Positions 26,815 through 36,151 of a stretch of 64,000 nt of DNA are shown here, one piece after another. A program made the translations under genes and the position numbers. The notes below the pieces were generated by a model. The model was not told where the DNA came from, made no database searches, and was given only the letters and a program-made list of their open reading frames with translations. Source of the DNA: Mesotoga sp. BH458_6_3_2_1 (GTDB lineage: Bacteria > Thermotogota > Thermotogae > Petrotogales > Kosmotogaceae); the NCBI RefSeq assembly GCF_003664995.1, contig NZ_JFHL01000005.1, positions 124,001 through 188,000 of the forward strand. The letters run 5' to 3'. Each line of letters opens with the position of its first letter. The stretch's first letter is position 1.

Positions 26815-27843
26815 TCAATCCTCCAGGCCCGCGTTCAGCAAAGTCTGAAGTTTGACAACTTGCTCGTGTTCACCGAGCACCATAAGACTGTCTCCCGGCT
26901 TCACTAAAGTCGAAGCGCTTGGGTTGAACTTGTTGACTCCATCGTTGACTGTCGCAATGACTATCAAGCCAGTTTTTTGCGGGATCTTCAATGCCTCCAT
27001 CGACATCCCCTCTTTAGTGAAAGTGCGGGGTACCTTGACCTCTTCAAAGCGCAACTGAAGCGACCCGGACTGAGAAATGCTGTCGAGAAAGCCTATTATA
27101 GTTGGATTAAGCATCATCGACACCATTCTATGTGCCCCGATTTCCTGGATAGGGATTACTTTGTCGGCGCCCGCATAGCTGAGTTTGTTTATGTTCTCTT
27201 GGTGGGTAACCTTGGAGATTATTTTCATCCTCTTGTTCATTCCTCTAGCCGTAAGGACAACAAATATATTGTCAACATCATCTGGTAGACAGGCGAGCAA
27301 TCCTTGGGCAGTATCAACCCCGGCATTCCTTAGAGTCTCTTCCTCGGTAGCATCGCCAGAGATATAGATGAGTTTTCCTCCCTCTTTTGTTGTGAGATCC
27401 CTGAGCCTTTCTTCGTTCCTTTCAACTACCACCACATCGTTGTTCCTCATCGACATCTCATGGGCGATTGTAGACCCCAAGTCTCCCGCCCCGATTACTA
27501 TGTAATGATTATCGAGCTTCTGAATGGTCTTCAATATCCTTCTCCTCCTAATAAACTTATTGACTCTTCCTTCAACAAGAAAGGCCGTTATGTTTGAAAC
27601 GGCATAAACAACTATGGTGATGCTTGCAAGTATTATTAGACTGGTGAACACCTTCCCGGCTTGAGTCAGGTCAGTAATCGTGCTGTACCCAACAGTCGAT
27701 ATAGTTATCATTATCATGAAAAAAGAGTCGATAGGGTTATAGCCTTCAATTATCGAGTATCCTACGATTCCAATTACGAACACAGTCAGTAGCAAAAAAA
27801 GAGAAACAACAATCTGTTTTACACCCCCGGTTTCGTTATTCAT
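26815..27843 (-). CDS. Potassium channel with RCK (TrkA-N/TrkA-C) domain
   Basis: 342 residues in the layout of MthK-type channels. There are two transmembrane helices flanking the selectivity filter TISTVGYSTI, then a cytoplasmic Rossmann RCK-N domain (HYIVIGAGDLGSTIAHEM, VVVERNEERLRDL, YISGDATEEETLRNAGVD) and an RCK-C domain ending GDSLMVLGEHEQV. It should conduct K+ across the inner membrane under control of a bound nucleotide or ion. ATG 27843 is preferred over TTG 27846 given GGAGGG upstream. Divergent from the helicase gene, with 84 bases between. Confidence 0.92.
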   Translation of the reverse strand: MNNETGGVKQIVVSLFLLLTVFVIGIVGYSIIEGYNPIDSFFMIMITISTVGYSTITDLTQAGKVFTSLIILASITIVVYAVSNITAFLVEGRVNKFIRRRRILKTIQKLDNHYIVIGAGDLGSTIAHEMSMRNNDVVVVERNEERLRDLTTKEGGKLIYISGDATEEETLRNAGVDTAQGLLACLPDDVDNIFVVLTARGMNKRMKIISKVTHQENINKLSYAGADKVIPIQEIGAHRMVSMMLNPTIIGFLDSISQSGSLQLRFEEVKVPRTFTKEGMSMEALKIPQKTGLIVIATVNDGVNKFNPSASTLVKPGDSLMVLGEHEQVVKLQTLLNAGLED

Positions 27844-27927
27844 CAATCCCTCCGAATCAAATGCAGTCTGAGTGAAGCCATTTCTCCGTTATGGTAAAAT
27901 CTTAGCAGAAGGGGGCCGCTGTGGTCG

Positions 27928-29886
27928 ATGAAGAAATATACTCTCAAAAGTTCTGAAATTCCCGGATTTCTAAGTGAAGGACTCGACGAGGAGCAGCTGA
28001 AAGCTGTCGTCGAATCAAACGGACGTTCATTAATTGTTGCGGGCCCTGGTTCGGGAAAGACAAGGGTTATCACATACAAGATAGCGCATCTAGTATCAAG
28101 CTCTATCAATCCGCAAAATATCCTTCTTGTGACTTTCACACGCGCAGCCTCCAGGGAAATGATTGATCGAGCGAGGCGGGCTAGCGGATCGAATCTTCAG
28201 GGAATGCTTTCAGGCACGTTCCACCATGTCTGCAACTATTTCCTGAGAAAGTATTCCAAAGCGGCCCAGTTGAAGGAAAACTTTACGATTCTTGATAGAG
28301 AGGATTCCAAGGATCTCATAAAACACTGCAGGACAGAGCTTCTCGAAGAGAGAAAGGGAATAAACAGCTCGACTCTCCCATCTGCAGGTGTATTACAGAG
28401 CATATATTCATACTCGGTCAATGTTCTTTCATCTCTGAGAGAGTCGACAGTGAGGAAGAACAGGAAATTTCTTGGTTCGTACGATGAGATAGAGGAGATC
28501 TGGAAGAGATACGTTCAAGAGAAGACTCATCAGAACTGTGTTGACTACGATGACCTCCTTCTGAAGGCTCTCAAGCTCTTTAATGATAATCCCGCTATCT
28601 TGAAAAAGGAGTCGGAAAGGTTCAGATGGGTTTTGGTCGATGAGTTTCAGGATACCAACGTTCTTCAGTTCAGACTTGTTGAGATGCTTTCTTCTGTCCA
28701 TGGAAACCTTATCGTTGTAGGAGATGACGCTCAGTCTATCTACTCTTTCCGCGGGGCCAGGTTTGAAAACGTCTATGATTTTCTTGCCGCCAAGGACGCC
28801 AAGATCTTCAAGATACAAACGAATTACCGTTCCACTCCTCAAATCGTTGAGCTAATCAATACTATAGTCCCAGAAGACTCGATTGAGAAGCAGCTTAGGG
28901 CCGTTCGTATGAGTGGTCCGATTCCAGTCGTCGCCGAGACCTGGGACAATCTCGAAGAAGCATCGTTTGTGGCACAAAGAATACAGGAACATATAGACGA
29001 TGGAATAGACCCTGAAAGCATAGCAGTCTTGTACCGTTCTCATTATCATTCACTGGAACTCCAGATGGAGATGGACAAAAGGAAGATGAATTTCACGCTC
29101 TACTCTGGGCCGAGATTCACGGAAACTGCTCATGTGAAGGATATTCTGTCGGTGCTGAAAGTAATAGAAAACCCGCTGGATCAAATCTCATGGGGAAGGT
29201 CTCTAAGACTCTTTCCAGGCGTGGGTAACGCAACCTCGCTTAGAATAATCCAGGGAATAACAGCTGCTGTGAATGATGGCCACAAACCGGTCGATGTAGT
29301 GAGTTCTCATGTGAGCAATCGTGTTAAGCTTGATAAAATGGTAAGTCTCTTCGGCGACATTGGCGAAGAAGAACCTCCTTCGGAAATAATAAGGAGATTC
29401 TATACGGATTTCTACGGCGACTATCTTGACGAGAAGTTTCAAGACGCAAGAGAAAGAAGAATGGATGTTGAGAGGATGATCGAAATAGCAGGACGGTACA
29501 AATCGATCTCCGACCTTCTCGAGGACCTTGCAGTGAGCGAAAAAATCGACATCGAGCGGGAGTCGGCGGAAAAGCAGCCGTCGGTAGTGCTCACCACGGT
29601 TCATCAGGCAAAGGGACTGGAATGGGAAGTCGTTTTCATTCTTGCCGTCAATCCGGGTGATTTCCCCAATTCTATGGCCATAATCGAGGGTTCATTAAGC
29701 GAAGAAGAGAGGATTTTCTATGTGGCCGTAACGAGAGCAAAAGATTATCTTTACATACTCAGGCAGAAAGGTGGCAGATCCAGACCTATGATAGGAAACA
29801 GATATGTCTTCAGAAGCGGACACGATTTTGTGGAGAAGTTGCCGAAAGACTGTTTTGAACGATGGGACGTTAGCTGGGATTTTTAG
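27928..29886 (+). CDS. UvrD/PcrA/Rep family superfamily 1 DNA helicase
   Basis: 652 residues with the full SF1A motif set: Walker A AGPGSGKTRVITYKIAHLV, VTFTRAASREM, motif II VDEFQDTNVLQ, GDDAQSIYSFRGA (motif III), TNYRSTPQIV (motif IV), VVLTTVHQAKGLEWEVVF (motif V) and FYVAVTRAKDYLY (motif VI). This is a 3'-5' helicase of repair or replication restart. It is shorter than E. coli UvrD (720 residues) and lacks the usual basic C-terminal tail, so I do not assign uvrD, pcrA or rep specifically. The SD is weak and distant (GGGGG at 27911-27915). Confidence 0.92.
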   Translation: MKKYTLKSSEIPGFLSEGLDEEQLKAVVESNGRSLIVAGPGSGKTRVITYKIAHLVSSSINPQNILLVTFTRAASREMIDRARRASGSNLQGMLSGTFHHVCNYFLRKYSKAAQLKENFTILDREDSKDLIKHCRTELLEERKGINSSTLPSAGVLQSIYSYSVNVLSSLRESTVRKNRKFLGSYDEIEEIWKRYVQEKTHQNCVDYDDLLLKALKLFNDNPAILKKESERFRWVLVDEFQDTNVLQFRLVEMLSSVHGNLIVVGDDAQSIYSFRGARFENVYDFLAAKDAKIFKIQTNYRSTPQIVELINTIVPEDSIEKQLRAVRMSGPIPVVAETWDNLEEASFVAQRIQEHIDDGIDPESIAVLYRSHYHSLELQMEMDKRKMNFTLYSGPRFTETAHVKDILSVLKVIENPLDQISWGRSLRLFPGVGNATSLRIIQGITAAVNDGHKPVDVVSSHVSNRVKLDKMVSLFGDIGEEEPPSEIIRRFYTDFYGDYLDEKFQDARERRMDVERMIEIAGRYKSISDLLEDLAVSEKIDIERESAEKQPSVVLTTVHQAKGLEWEVVFILAVNPGDFPNSMAIIEGSLSEEERIFYVAVTRAKDYLYILRQKGGRSRPMIGNRYVFRSGHDFVEKLPKDCFERWDVSWDF

Positions 29887-29930
29887 CCAATTTTGTGCTC
29901 CAATATAGAAGTAACTAGGAGGGAGAAGAA

Positions 29931-32078
29931 ATGAACTCATTGTACTTACCACTCGTGGCAGGGATCATCTCTACAGTCTTTGCTTTCATTATGTTGCGGC
30001 GTACTCTAGGTTTTTCGCAGGGCAGTGACAGGATGAAAGAGCTTTCCAAGTATATTCAAGAAGGTGCCTCTGCATTCCTTGAAGAAGAAGCAAGAAAGAT
30101 ATTTCTTGTGGCGGTGATTCTGGCTGCCGTTCTCGGGATCATCTTTCAGTCGTTCAAATATCCGATAGTCTTGCTATTCGGAGCTCTTGTTTCTGAATTG
30201 GCAGGGGTAATAGGAATGTATGCGGCAACAAGAGCTAATGCAAGGGTGGCGGCCGGAGCGGGCACCGGACTCTCAAGCGCCTTCAAAGTAGCCTTTTCAA
30301 GCGGTTCAGTAATGGGGCTTGCAGTCGCCGGTTTCTCATTGACCGGTCTTGCGATTGTGATGCTGGTTTTCAAGAGCTCGTTCGTTTTCGAGAGCATAAC
30401 AGATATCTCGAAAGCATTCGGGAGAATCTCCTATATAGATGGAGTGATGATCATCAGCTCGTACTCTCTCGGTGCCAGTCTGATAGCTCTGTTCGACAGG
30501 GTCGGCGGAGGTATGTATACGAAAGCCGCCGATATGAGTGCCGATCTCGTGGGTAAGATCGAGGAGCATATCGAAGAAGACGACCCCAGGAATCCAGCGA
30601 CTATTGCCGACAACGTCGGTGACAACGTGGGAGATGTCGCAGGGCTCGGTGCAGACATTCTCGAGTCGTACGTAGCATCGATTGTATCTGCTATCGTACT
30701 TGCGATCTTTATGAAGTTCGCCGATCACGGAACGATGACAGAGTCTCAGTATTATGGGCTGATCATCCTTCCTGTTCTTATTGCCGGAGCGGGTGTGCTT
30801 GCCTCGCTGATCGGAGTTCTCGTTGTGGCGAACATGAAAACGAAGGATGCACAGAAGAGCCTGAGTTTCGGGAACTTATTTACTGGGGCTCTTGTTCTAG
30901 GATCTGTGGCGATTGTAATCGGAATTGCCGCACCGGACTATCCTTTCAAGGACAGTTTCATAATCAACCCCGAATTCGTTTCAAGGTGGAGACTGTTCTT
31001 CGCAATAGCTTCGGGACTAATCGCGGGGATAATCATCTCGAAGCTCAGTGAGTACTACACTTCCGATCAATACAAACCGACAAGAAAGCTTGCAAAGGAT
31101 ACTCAAAGCGGTGTTGCAATCAATATTACAGGCGGTCTTGCGCTTGGCATGGGCAGTACACTGTGGCCAGTGATAACGCTTGCAATGGCAATTCTTGCAG
31201 CTTACTGGTCTGCCGGTGTCTATGGAATCGCGATCGCCGCTCTTGGAATGCTTTCCTTTGTCGGATACATTGTTTCAGTCGACTCTTATGGACCGGTAGC
31301 GGACAACGCAGGTGGAATAGCTCAGATGGCCAATCTCGATCCGAAGGTCAGAAAGCTGACAGACAGATTGGATTCTGTTGGAAATACGACCGCTGCAATA
31401 GGTAAGGGCTTCGCCATAGGCTCTGCCGCCTTTGCAGCTCTGGCGTTGATAGTCTCATACATATGGGGCTCAGCAGGGACTGCAAATGAGATTGTGAACA
31501 ATCCCGTAATCAACCTCGTAGAACCCTACACACTGATTGGGATTCTAATTGGCGGAATGCTTCCCTTCTTCTTCACTTCATTGTTGATCAAAGGGGTATC
31601 CGACACGGCCAACCTCATGATAGTGGAGATCCGCAGACAGTTCAAAGAGATTCCAGGAATCAGAACTGGCGAGGCGGTCCCTGACTACAAGAGATGTATA
31701 GAGATAACCACAAAGGGAGCCGTCAGCAGAATGCTTACTCCCGGTGTGGTCGCGATTGCTTCACCGTTCATAATCGGATTCCTCTTTGGCCGCTCTGCAG
31801 TTGCCGGCTTGTTGGTGGGTGGACTTTCGAGCGCAATAATGATAGCCATCTTCAGCGCCAATTCAGGCGGGGCCTGGGACAATGCCAAGAAATTCATTGA
31901 AACAGGCGAGTACGGAGGAAAAGGAACTCCAACGCATGAAGCGGCTGTTGTAGGCGACACCGTAGGAGATCCCCTAAAGGATACGGTTGGACCCTCAATG
32001 GATATTCTCATAAAGCTCATGTCTGTAGTTTCTCTGGTCTTTGGGTCTCTCTTCCCAGTTACACCATTCTTCATGTGA
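29931..32078 (+). CDS. hppA: K+-dependent membrane-bound ion-translocating pyrophosphatase
   Basis: 715 residues and about 16 transmembrane helices. It couples pyrophosphate hydrolysis to Na+ and/or H+ pumping. The catalytic loops are visible: GGGMYTKAADMSADLVGKIE, then DDPRNPATIADNVGDNVGDVAG (Mg-PPi binding aspartates), VDSYGPVADNAGG and the C-terminal GDTVGDPLKDTVGPS. SVGNTTAAIGKG has Ala (A488) where K+-independent enzymes have Lys, so it should need K+. Na+ versus H+ specificity cannot be settled here, but K+-dependent relatives in Thermotoga pump Na+. A strong AGGAGGGAG precedes the ATG. Followed by a clear terminator, so probably monocistronic. Confidence 0.96.
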   Translation: MNSLYLPLVAGIISTVFAFIMLRRTLGFSQGSDRMKELSKYIQEGASAFLEEEARKIFLVAVILAAVLGIIFQSFKYPIVLLFGALVSELAGVIGMYAATRANARVAAGAGTGLSSAFKVAFSSGSVMGLAVAGFSLTGLAIVMLVFKSSFVFESITDISKAFGRISYIDGVMIISSYSLGASLIALFDRVGGGMYTKAADMSADLVGKIEEHIEEDDPRNPATIADNVGDNVGDVAGLGADILESYVASIVSAIVLAIFMKFADHGTMTESQYYGLIILPVLIAGAGVLASLIGVLVVANMKTKDAQKSLSFGNLFTGALVLGSVAIVIGIAAPDYPFKDSFIINPEFVSRWRLFFAIASGLIAGIIISKLSEYYTSDQYKPTRKLAKDTQSGVAINITGGLALGMGSTLWPVITLAMAILAAYWSAGVYGIAIAALGMLSFVGYIVSVDSYGPVADNAGGIAQMANLDPKVRKLTDRLDSVGNTTAAIGKGFAIGSAAFAALALIVSYIWGSAGTANEIVNNPVINLVEPYTLIGILIGGMLPFFFTSLLIKGVSDTANLMIVEIRRQFKEIPGIRTGEAVPDYKRCIEITTKGAVSRMLTPGVVAIASPFIIGFLFGRSAVAGLLVGGLSSAIMIAIFSANSGGAWDNAKKFIETGEYGGKGTPTHEAAVVGDTVGDPLKDTVGPSMDILIKLMSVVSLVFGSLFPVTPFFM

Positions 32079-32094
32079 AGGAGAGATCTTTCAT

Positions 32095-32124
32095 AAACGC
32101 GGCCTCATGGGCCGCGTTTTCTTT
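32095..32124 (+). terminator. Rho-independent terminator after hppA
   Basis: Perfect 10-bp inverted repeat AAACGCGGCC / GGCCGCGTTT with a 5-base loop (TCATG), followed by TCTTT, 17 bases after the hppA stop. Confidence 0.9.
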
Positions 32125-32137
32125 AGAATCGCTTCAT

Positions 32138-32166
32138 TTCAAAGTATCGGCCGGCCGTGTTAGAAT
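32138..32166 (+). promoter_or_regulatory. Possible promoter giving a leaderless MFS transcript
   Basis: TTCAAA (32138-32143), a 17-base spacer and extended -10 TGTTAGAAT (32158-32166). The ATG at 32173 follows after six bases with no SD, so the transcript would start at or next to the initiation codon. Confidence 0.5.
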
Positions 32167-32172
32167 TCTCTC

Positions 32173-33336
32173 ATGGAAACCAAGAAAGCTTTCAGCCTAA
32201 TTTCGTCGTACGGTTTTTTTCTCTTTGGATTTACCTCAATAATACTCGGCAGCGCGCTCCCGGCAATCGAGAGAAGTTTCGGAATAGATCATCAGATGGC
32301 AGGCATTTTGCTTTCACTTCCAACACTCGCCTTCATGTCATCGGCCCTCGTTGTCAGTGCCCTTACAAATCGTCTGGGACCTTTTAAACTTCTTGCTATG
32401 GGTATCTTTTCTCTTACCGGGGGATTGACCGTTCTCTCGATTGGACGGTCGTTCGGACTTCTACTTATCGGAAGCATGGCCGTGAGCTTCGGAACTGGAG
32501 CCATGGAGACTTCAATCGGTATCGGAGTCTCTGGAATGAATTACAGAAAGCCCGGAGGAGCGCTCAACCTTATGCATTCATTATTTGCGGTTGGTTCTAT
32601 TATCGCGCCCTTTCTCGTCGCTGCCTTTCTTGTGGATTACAACTCATGGTGGAAGCCATTTCTGGTAGGGCTTTTTGGAGCGGTTTTTCTTGTTGCGTTT
32701 GTGCCGTTTCTCTTCAGGATTCCCTTTGTTGGAACGAGTGAAAAGGCGACGCACTTCAAGAACGAGGTCTTTTCTCAGAAGATCTTCTGGCTCATCATGG
32801 CTGGAGTCCTTCTCTATGTGGGTTATGAGATCGGCTTCACTTCATGGCTCTCAAGCTTCGTTTTTGAGACAAAGGGCATTGATATGAGATATGCGAGTAT
32901 CTTTCCCGCTCTTCTTTGGGCAGGAATATTCATCGGGCGATTACTTGCCGGATTCTTTGTCGATAAACTGGGATACGAACTTTCACTTCTAATGATGGTC
33001 ATAATTGCTTTTGTGTCATTTGGAGCGGCTTTGCTTCTTCAATCGGCCATAGCTATCGGAGTGGCAGTAGTCTTTGCGGGGTTTGGTTTTTCAGGAACTT
33101 TCCCCACACTTCAGGCCGTTTTGATTTCTTCCATGAAGAATGGAATAGGCTTTGCTATTGGCATGTTTACAGTCGCTGCATCGATTGGCGGCGCAATAGC
33201 AAACTTCTTTGTTGGCTTCCTCGGTCATCAGTTTGGTATGATGGCCGGAGTTATCTTCATAATGTTTCTTATCTTCCTTGAGATAGTTGTAGTGCTTTTA
33301 ATAATGAGGCTTAGGGCGGTGAGAGGAAATGCATAA
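32173..33336 (+). CDS. MFS transporter (12 TM)
   Basis: 387 residues with twelve hydrophobic helices and the major facilitator layout: GSALPAIERSFGIDHQMAGILLSLPTLAFMSSALV in helices 1-2, and the loop 8-9 motif GRLLAGFFVDKLG mirroring the family's loop 2-3 signature. The paired half KKAFSLISSYGFFLFGF is the start. Relatives include sugar (FucP/YfkL-like) exporters, but substrate is not predictable. No SD is visible upstream. Its 3' end overlaps the next gene by eight bases, which suggests a coupled function with the FAD reductase. Confidence 0.85.
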   Translation: METKKAFSLISSYGFFLFGFTSIILGSALPAIERSFGIDHQMAGILLSLPTLAFMSSALVVSALTNRLGPFKLLAMGIFSLTGGLTVLSIGRSFGLLLIGSMAVSFGTGAMETSIGIGVSGMNYRKPGGALNLMHSLFAVGSIIAPFLVAAFLVDYNSWWKPFLVGLFGAVFLVAFVPFLFRIPFVGTSEKATHFKNEVFSQKIFWLIMAGVLLYVGYEIGFTSWLSSFVFETKGIDMRYASIFPALLWAGIFIGRLLAGFFVDKLGYELSLLMMVIIAFVSFGAALLLQSAIAIGVAVVFAGFGFSGTFPTLQAVLISSMKNGIGFAIGMFTVAASIGGAIANFFVGFLGHQFGMMAGVIFIMFLIFLEIVVVLLIMRLRAVRGNA

Positions 33337-34447
33337 GAAGGTCATAGTGGTTGGTGCTGGACCTGCCGGTCTGGCGGCTTCAAGAACGCTTCTTAGAGAG
33401 GGTATTGAGTTCACCCTTTTAGATTCTCGAAGCTTTCCCAGGGAGAAAGGTTGCGGTGGAGGGCTTACACCTCGAGCTCGAAGAACTATCTCACAGATAT
33501 TTCCTGAATTAGAAATAGATGGTTTTGAAAGTTTTGAGCTTGCATTAAGCAAGATTTCAGATGGAGCAGTTAAGCATCTGGTGACACTGGTTTCAAAAAA
33601 GCCGATATTCACGACCGTAAACAGAAGGGAATTCGATAACACTCTGCTGGAATCAGTCATTGAAAGAGGGGGAGAGTTTGTCAGCTCAAGAGTTAGAGAA
33701 GTGAACAGGAGCGGAGATGGTTTCGTGGTTCGAACGGAAGATTTAGAGTACACCGCAGACTATGTGATAATAGCTGCAGGAGTATTCGGAGCGAAACTTT
33801 TGGGGCAGGAACCGCCATGTTACACTATTGCATCCCACGGTAACAGCTCTCCCACAGCGAGTGCTTCGGTCATTTTTATTCAGGACGGATACCTTTGGAG
33901 TTTTCCGGGAGAATCTTACGATTCAGTCGGGGGTGGAACTTACCCGGACTGCAGACTGCTCCCATCTTTCGACGAGATGAGCACAAGGATAAAGAAGTGC
34001 TTTGATGAAGAGCTTATACTTAATGGAACACCTGTTCCACTTTTCAATAGTGATTTAGTCCTCAAACTAAACAATGTTGAGACGGGCCTTCTCTTTACAG
34101 GGGACAGCGCAGGTCTTATCGACAACTGGATAGGTGCGGGGATTGACTTTGCACTTGATTCGGGGAGGCAGGCGGCCCTGTCGATTGCTGAAGACGGTTA
34201 CAAGGGAAAGACCGCAAACGAAAGATACCTGGAAAGGCTCTTCCCTATTGCGAGGCATCTGCAGATCGCAGACGCCTTCAGGAAGAAGTTCAACGCTAAT
34301 CTTGATGAGAAACTAGATCTTCTTAAAGGAAGAACGGCTGGCAAACTGTTGATCAATTATTTGAGCGGTTATGTGAAAGATCCTTACTGGCTCACCTTGA
34401 AGAGTCTCTTCACGAGTGGAGTCAAGAGTCGCTCAACACATAACTGA
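33329..34447 (+). CDS. Geranylgeranyl-reductase-family FAD oxidoreductase
   Basis: 372 residues. The Rossmann motif VIVVGAGPAGLAASRTLL is followed by FPREKGCGGGLTPRA, the conserved Cys-Gly patch of the geranylgeranyl reductase/ChlP branch, and by GLLFTGDSAGLIDNWIGAGIDFALDSGRQAA, the FAD-binding GD block. This group saturates isoprenoid chains or oxidises hydrophobic substrates. It starts inside the MFS gene (overlap 33329-33336) with GAGAGGAA as SD. Its end overlaps the convergent ABC ATPase gene by 15 bases. Confidence 0.82.
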   Translation: MHKKVIVVGAGPAGLAASRTLLREGIEFTLLDSRSFPREKGCGGGLTPRARRTISQIFPELEIDGFESFELALSKISDGAVKHLVTLVSKKPIFTTVNRREFDNTLLESVIERGGEFVSSRVREVNRSGDGFVVRTEDLEYTADYVIIAAGVFGAKLLGQEPPCYTIASHGNSSPTASASVIFIQDGYLWSFPGESYDSVGGGTYPDCRLLPSFDEMSTRIKKCFDEELILNGTPVPLFNSDLVLKLNNVETGLLFTGDSAGLIDNWIGAGIDFALDSGRQAALSIAEDGYKGKTANERYLERLFPIARHLQIADAFRKKFNANLDEKLDLLKGRTAGKLLINYLSGYVKDPYWLTLKSLFTSGVKSRSTHN

Positions 34448-35155
34448 AGTTGCTCTGGACAGTATCTCCCTTATTCCATCGTTTGCAACTTCTCCCTCGA
34501 TCAATCTCATCAACCTTTCTCCGTAAGAATTGGCGATTTCCATGTTGTGAGTTATCATGATTATCGTTATGTCATATTCTATGTTGATTCTGGCCGTCAG
34601 TTCCATAACTCTTAAGGCGCTGTCCGGATCAAGTGCAGCCGTATGTTCGTCAAGAAGCAGCAGTCTGGGCTTCGACAAAATGGCCATTACCATTGCAAGA
34701 GACTGTTTCTGTCCGCCCGAGAGTTCTCCCGCCTTGGTTTTCATTCTGTCTTCCAGTCCAAGGCCGAGATCCTTGAGAAGAGATATCGCCTCCTCTTTGA
34801 CAGAACTGAACCTGAAGGGTCTGTTGCCTTTCTTCGATGCGATTATCAGGTTCTCGGCTATTGTAAGAGCCGGGAATATTCCCGTATTTGGGTCCTGATA
34901 GACTCTTCCAATAAACTCCGCAAGCCTGTGAGGCTTCATACAATTCATGGTCTTGTCGTCGATTATATATAGACCCGAAGTAGGCTGAACCTCGCCAAGA
35001 ATTACTTTCAGAAGCGTTGACTTCCCTGCCCCATTGGGTCCTACTATTGTCAGAAACTGCCCTTCGGGAATTGTCAGACTTACATTCTTCAGAGCGACTC
35101 TTTCATTTTCCATTCCCTGATTGTATACGACCGTCAGATCTTTGAATTCGACCAT
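34433..35155 (-). CDS. ABC transporter ATP-binding protein of TrpXYZ-like system
   Basis: 240 residues, a single ABC ATPase domain: Walker A GPNGAGKST, Q-loop region GRVYQDPN, signature LSGGQKQS, Walker B RLLLLDEHTAALD and the switch His in MITHNME. It powers import with the permease and binding protein encoded just upstream on the same strand. AGGAGGTGA gives a good SD before ATG 35155; the gene overlaps the permease gene by 22 bases. Last gene of the operon. The attenuator ahead of the operon argues for aromatic amino acid uptake. Confidence 0.9.
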   Translation of the reverse strand: MVEFKDLTVVYNQGMENERVALKNVSLTIPEGQFLTIVGPNGAGKSTLLKVILGEVQPTSGLYIIDDKTMNCMKPHRLAEFIGRVYQDPNTGIFPALTIAENLIIASKKGNRPFRFSSVKEEAISLLKDLGLGLEDRMKTKAGELSGGQKQSLAMVMAILSKPRLLLLDEHTAALDPDSALRVMELTARINIEYDITIIMITHNMEIANSYGERLMRLIEGEVANDGIREILSRATSVMC

Positions 35156-36147
35156 AACCTCTTCACCTCCTGTTTCACCTTCCGCTTCCCCCCGCTTGAG
35201 GAAAGCTGACGTAATCCAATTACCGTGATTATGAAGACTGCTGTGAGTAGTTTCATATCGCTTGCAAGAAAGCCTATTCTGTAACCGTATCTCATTGCCA
35301 GAGATAGTAGTGCCTGATAGATAACACCTCCGACTATCGGAGATAGAAGTCCGTAGAACAACTTGACTCTCCCTAGAAGTATCTCGCCCATTATTACCGA
35401 TGCCAGTCCCGTAACAACCATTCCCTGACCGATTGTGGCATCAGAGAAACCGCTGTAGAGAGCAAAAAGACCTCCGCTCAAACCTATTACACAGTTGGCA
35501 ATGGTAAGCCCCGCAATGGCAAGAACATTCTGCGAGATTCCAAAGGAAACCACCCCTGAGGGATTGCTGCCAAAAGCTCTCAGTGTCATTCCCGGATCCG
35601 ACTTTAAAGCAACAGACAGAACTACGATCACAGCAGAAATCACCAGAATTATGAGCATCAAATCCGAGCCATCGAGATCGTTGTTGAAGATATTCTTGGC
35701 GACAACGGTAGTTCTTGACTCTCTCTTCTCAGCATCTATGTCGATCTCTCCAAATAAACTCTCCAAACCTGTGCTTCCGCTCATCTCTTCGAAACTCTGG
35801 GTTGCTCTCTCTGGAACGACTCTAGGAACAGGGAGATTGGGGCCACCCATTACCCTGAGATTTACTGAGTAAAGCATTGTCATGACTAGTATTCCGGCTA
35901 AAAGAACGTTGATCTTGAGTTTTCTGTGGATGGTTCCGGTAATACTCCCCGCAAGCGCCCCGGTCCCTGCCGCTAATGCAATCGCTATCCAGGCAGGTAG
36001 ACCGGAAACAATTGCTCTTACGGCAACCGCTGCACCCAGTGCAAAGGATCCATCCGTTGTGAGATCTGGAAGATCAACTATTCTGAATGATATGTACACT
36101 CCCAGGGCCATGAGGCCAATTATCAATCCCTGTTCCAGAATCGCCAT
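35134..36147 (-). CDS. ABC transporter permease of TrpXYZ-like system
   Basis: 337 residues, nine or ten hydrophobic helices of the BPD_transp_2 (LivH/RbsC-like) class. The conserved opening LGVYISFRIVDLPDLTTDGSFALGAAV and ending SMRYGYRIGFLASDMKLLTAVFIITVIGLRQLS are those of permeases paired with ABC_sub_bind proteins. Between them lies an insert of about 50 residues (GGPNLPVPRVVPERATQSFEEMSG...) presumed periplasmic. It starts four bases after the binding-protein stop, so all three genes are translated from one mRNA. Confidence 0.88.
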   Translation of the reverse strand: MAILEQGLIIGLMALGVYISFRIVDLPDLTTDGSFALGAAVAVRAIVSGLPAWIAIALAAGTGALAGSITGTIHRKLKINVLLAGILVMTMLYSVNLRVMGGPNLPVPRVVPERATQSFEEMSGSTGLESLFGEIDIDAEKRESRTTVVAKNIFNNDLDGSDLMLIILVISAVIVVLSVALKSDPGMTLRAFGSNPSGVVSFGISQNVLAIAGLTIANCVIGLSGGLFALYSGFSDATIGQGMVVTGLASVIMGEILLGRVKLFYGLLSPIVGGVIYQALLSLAMRYGYRIGFLASDMKLLTAVFIITVIGLRQLSSSGGKRKVKQEVKRLWSNSKI

Positions 36148-36151
36148 CTTA

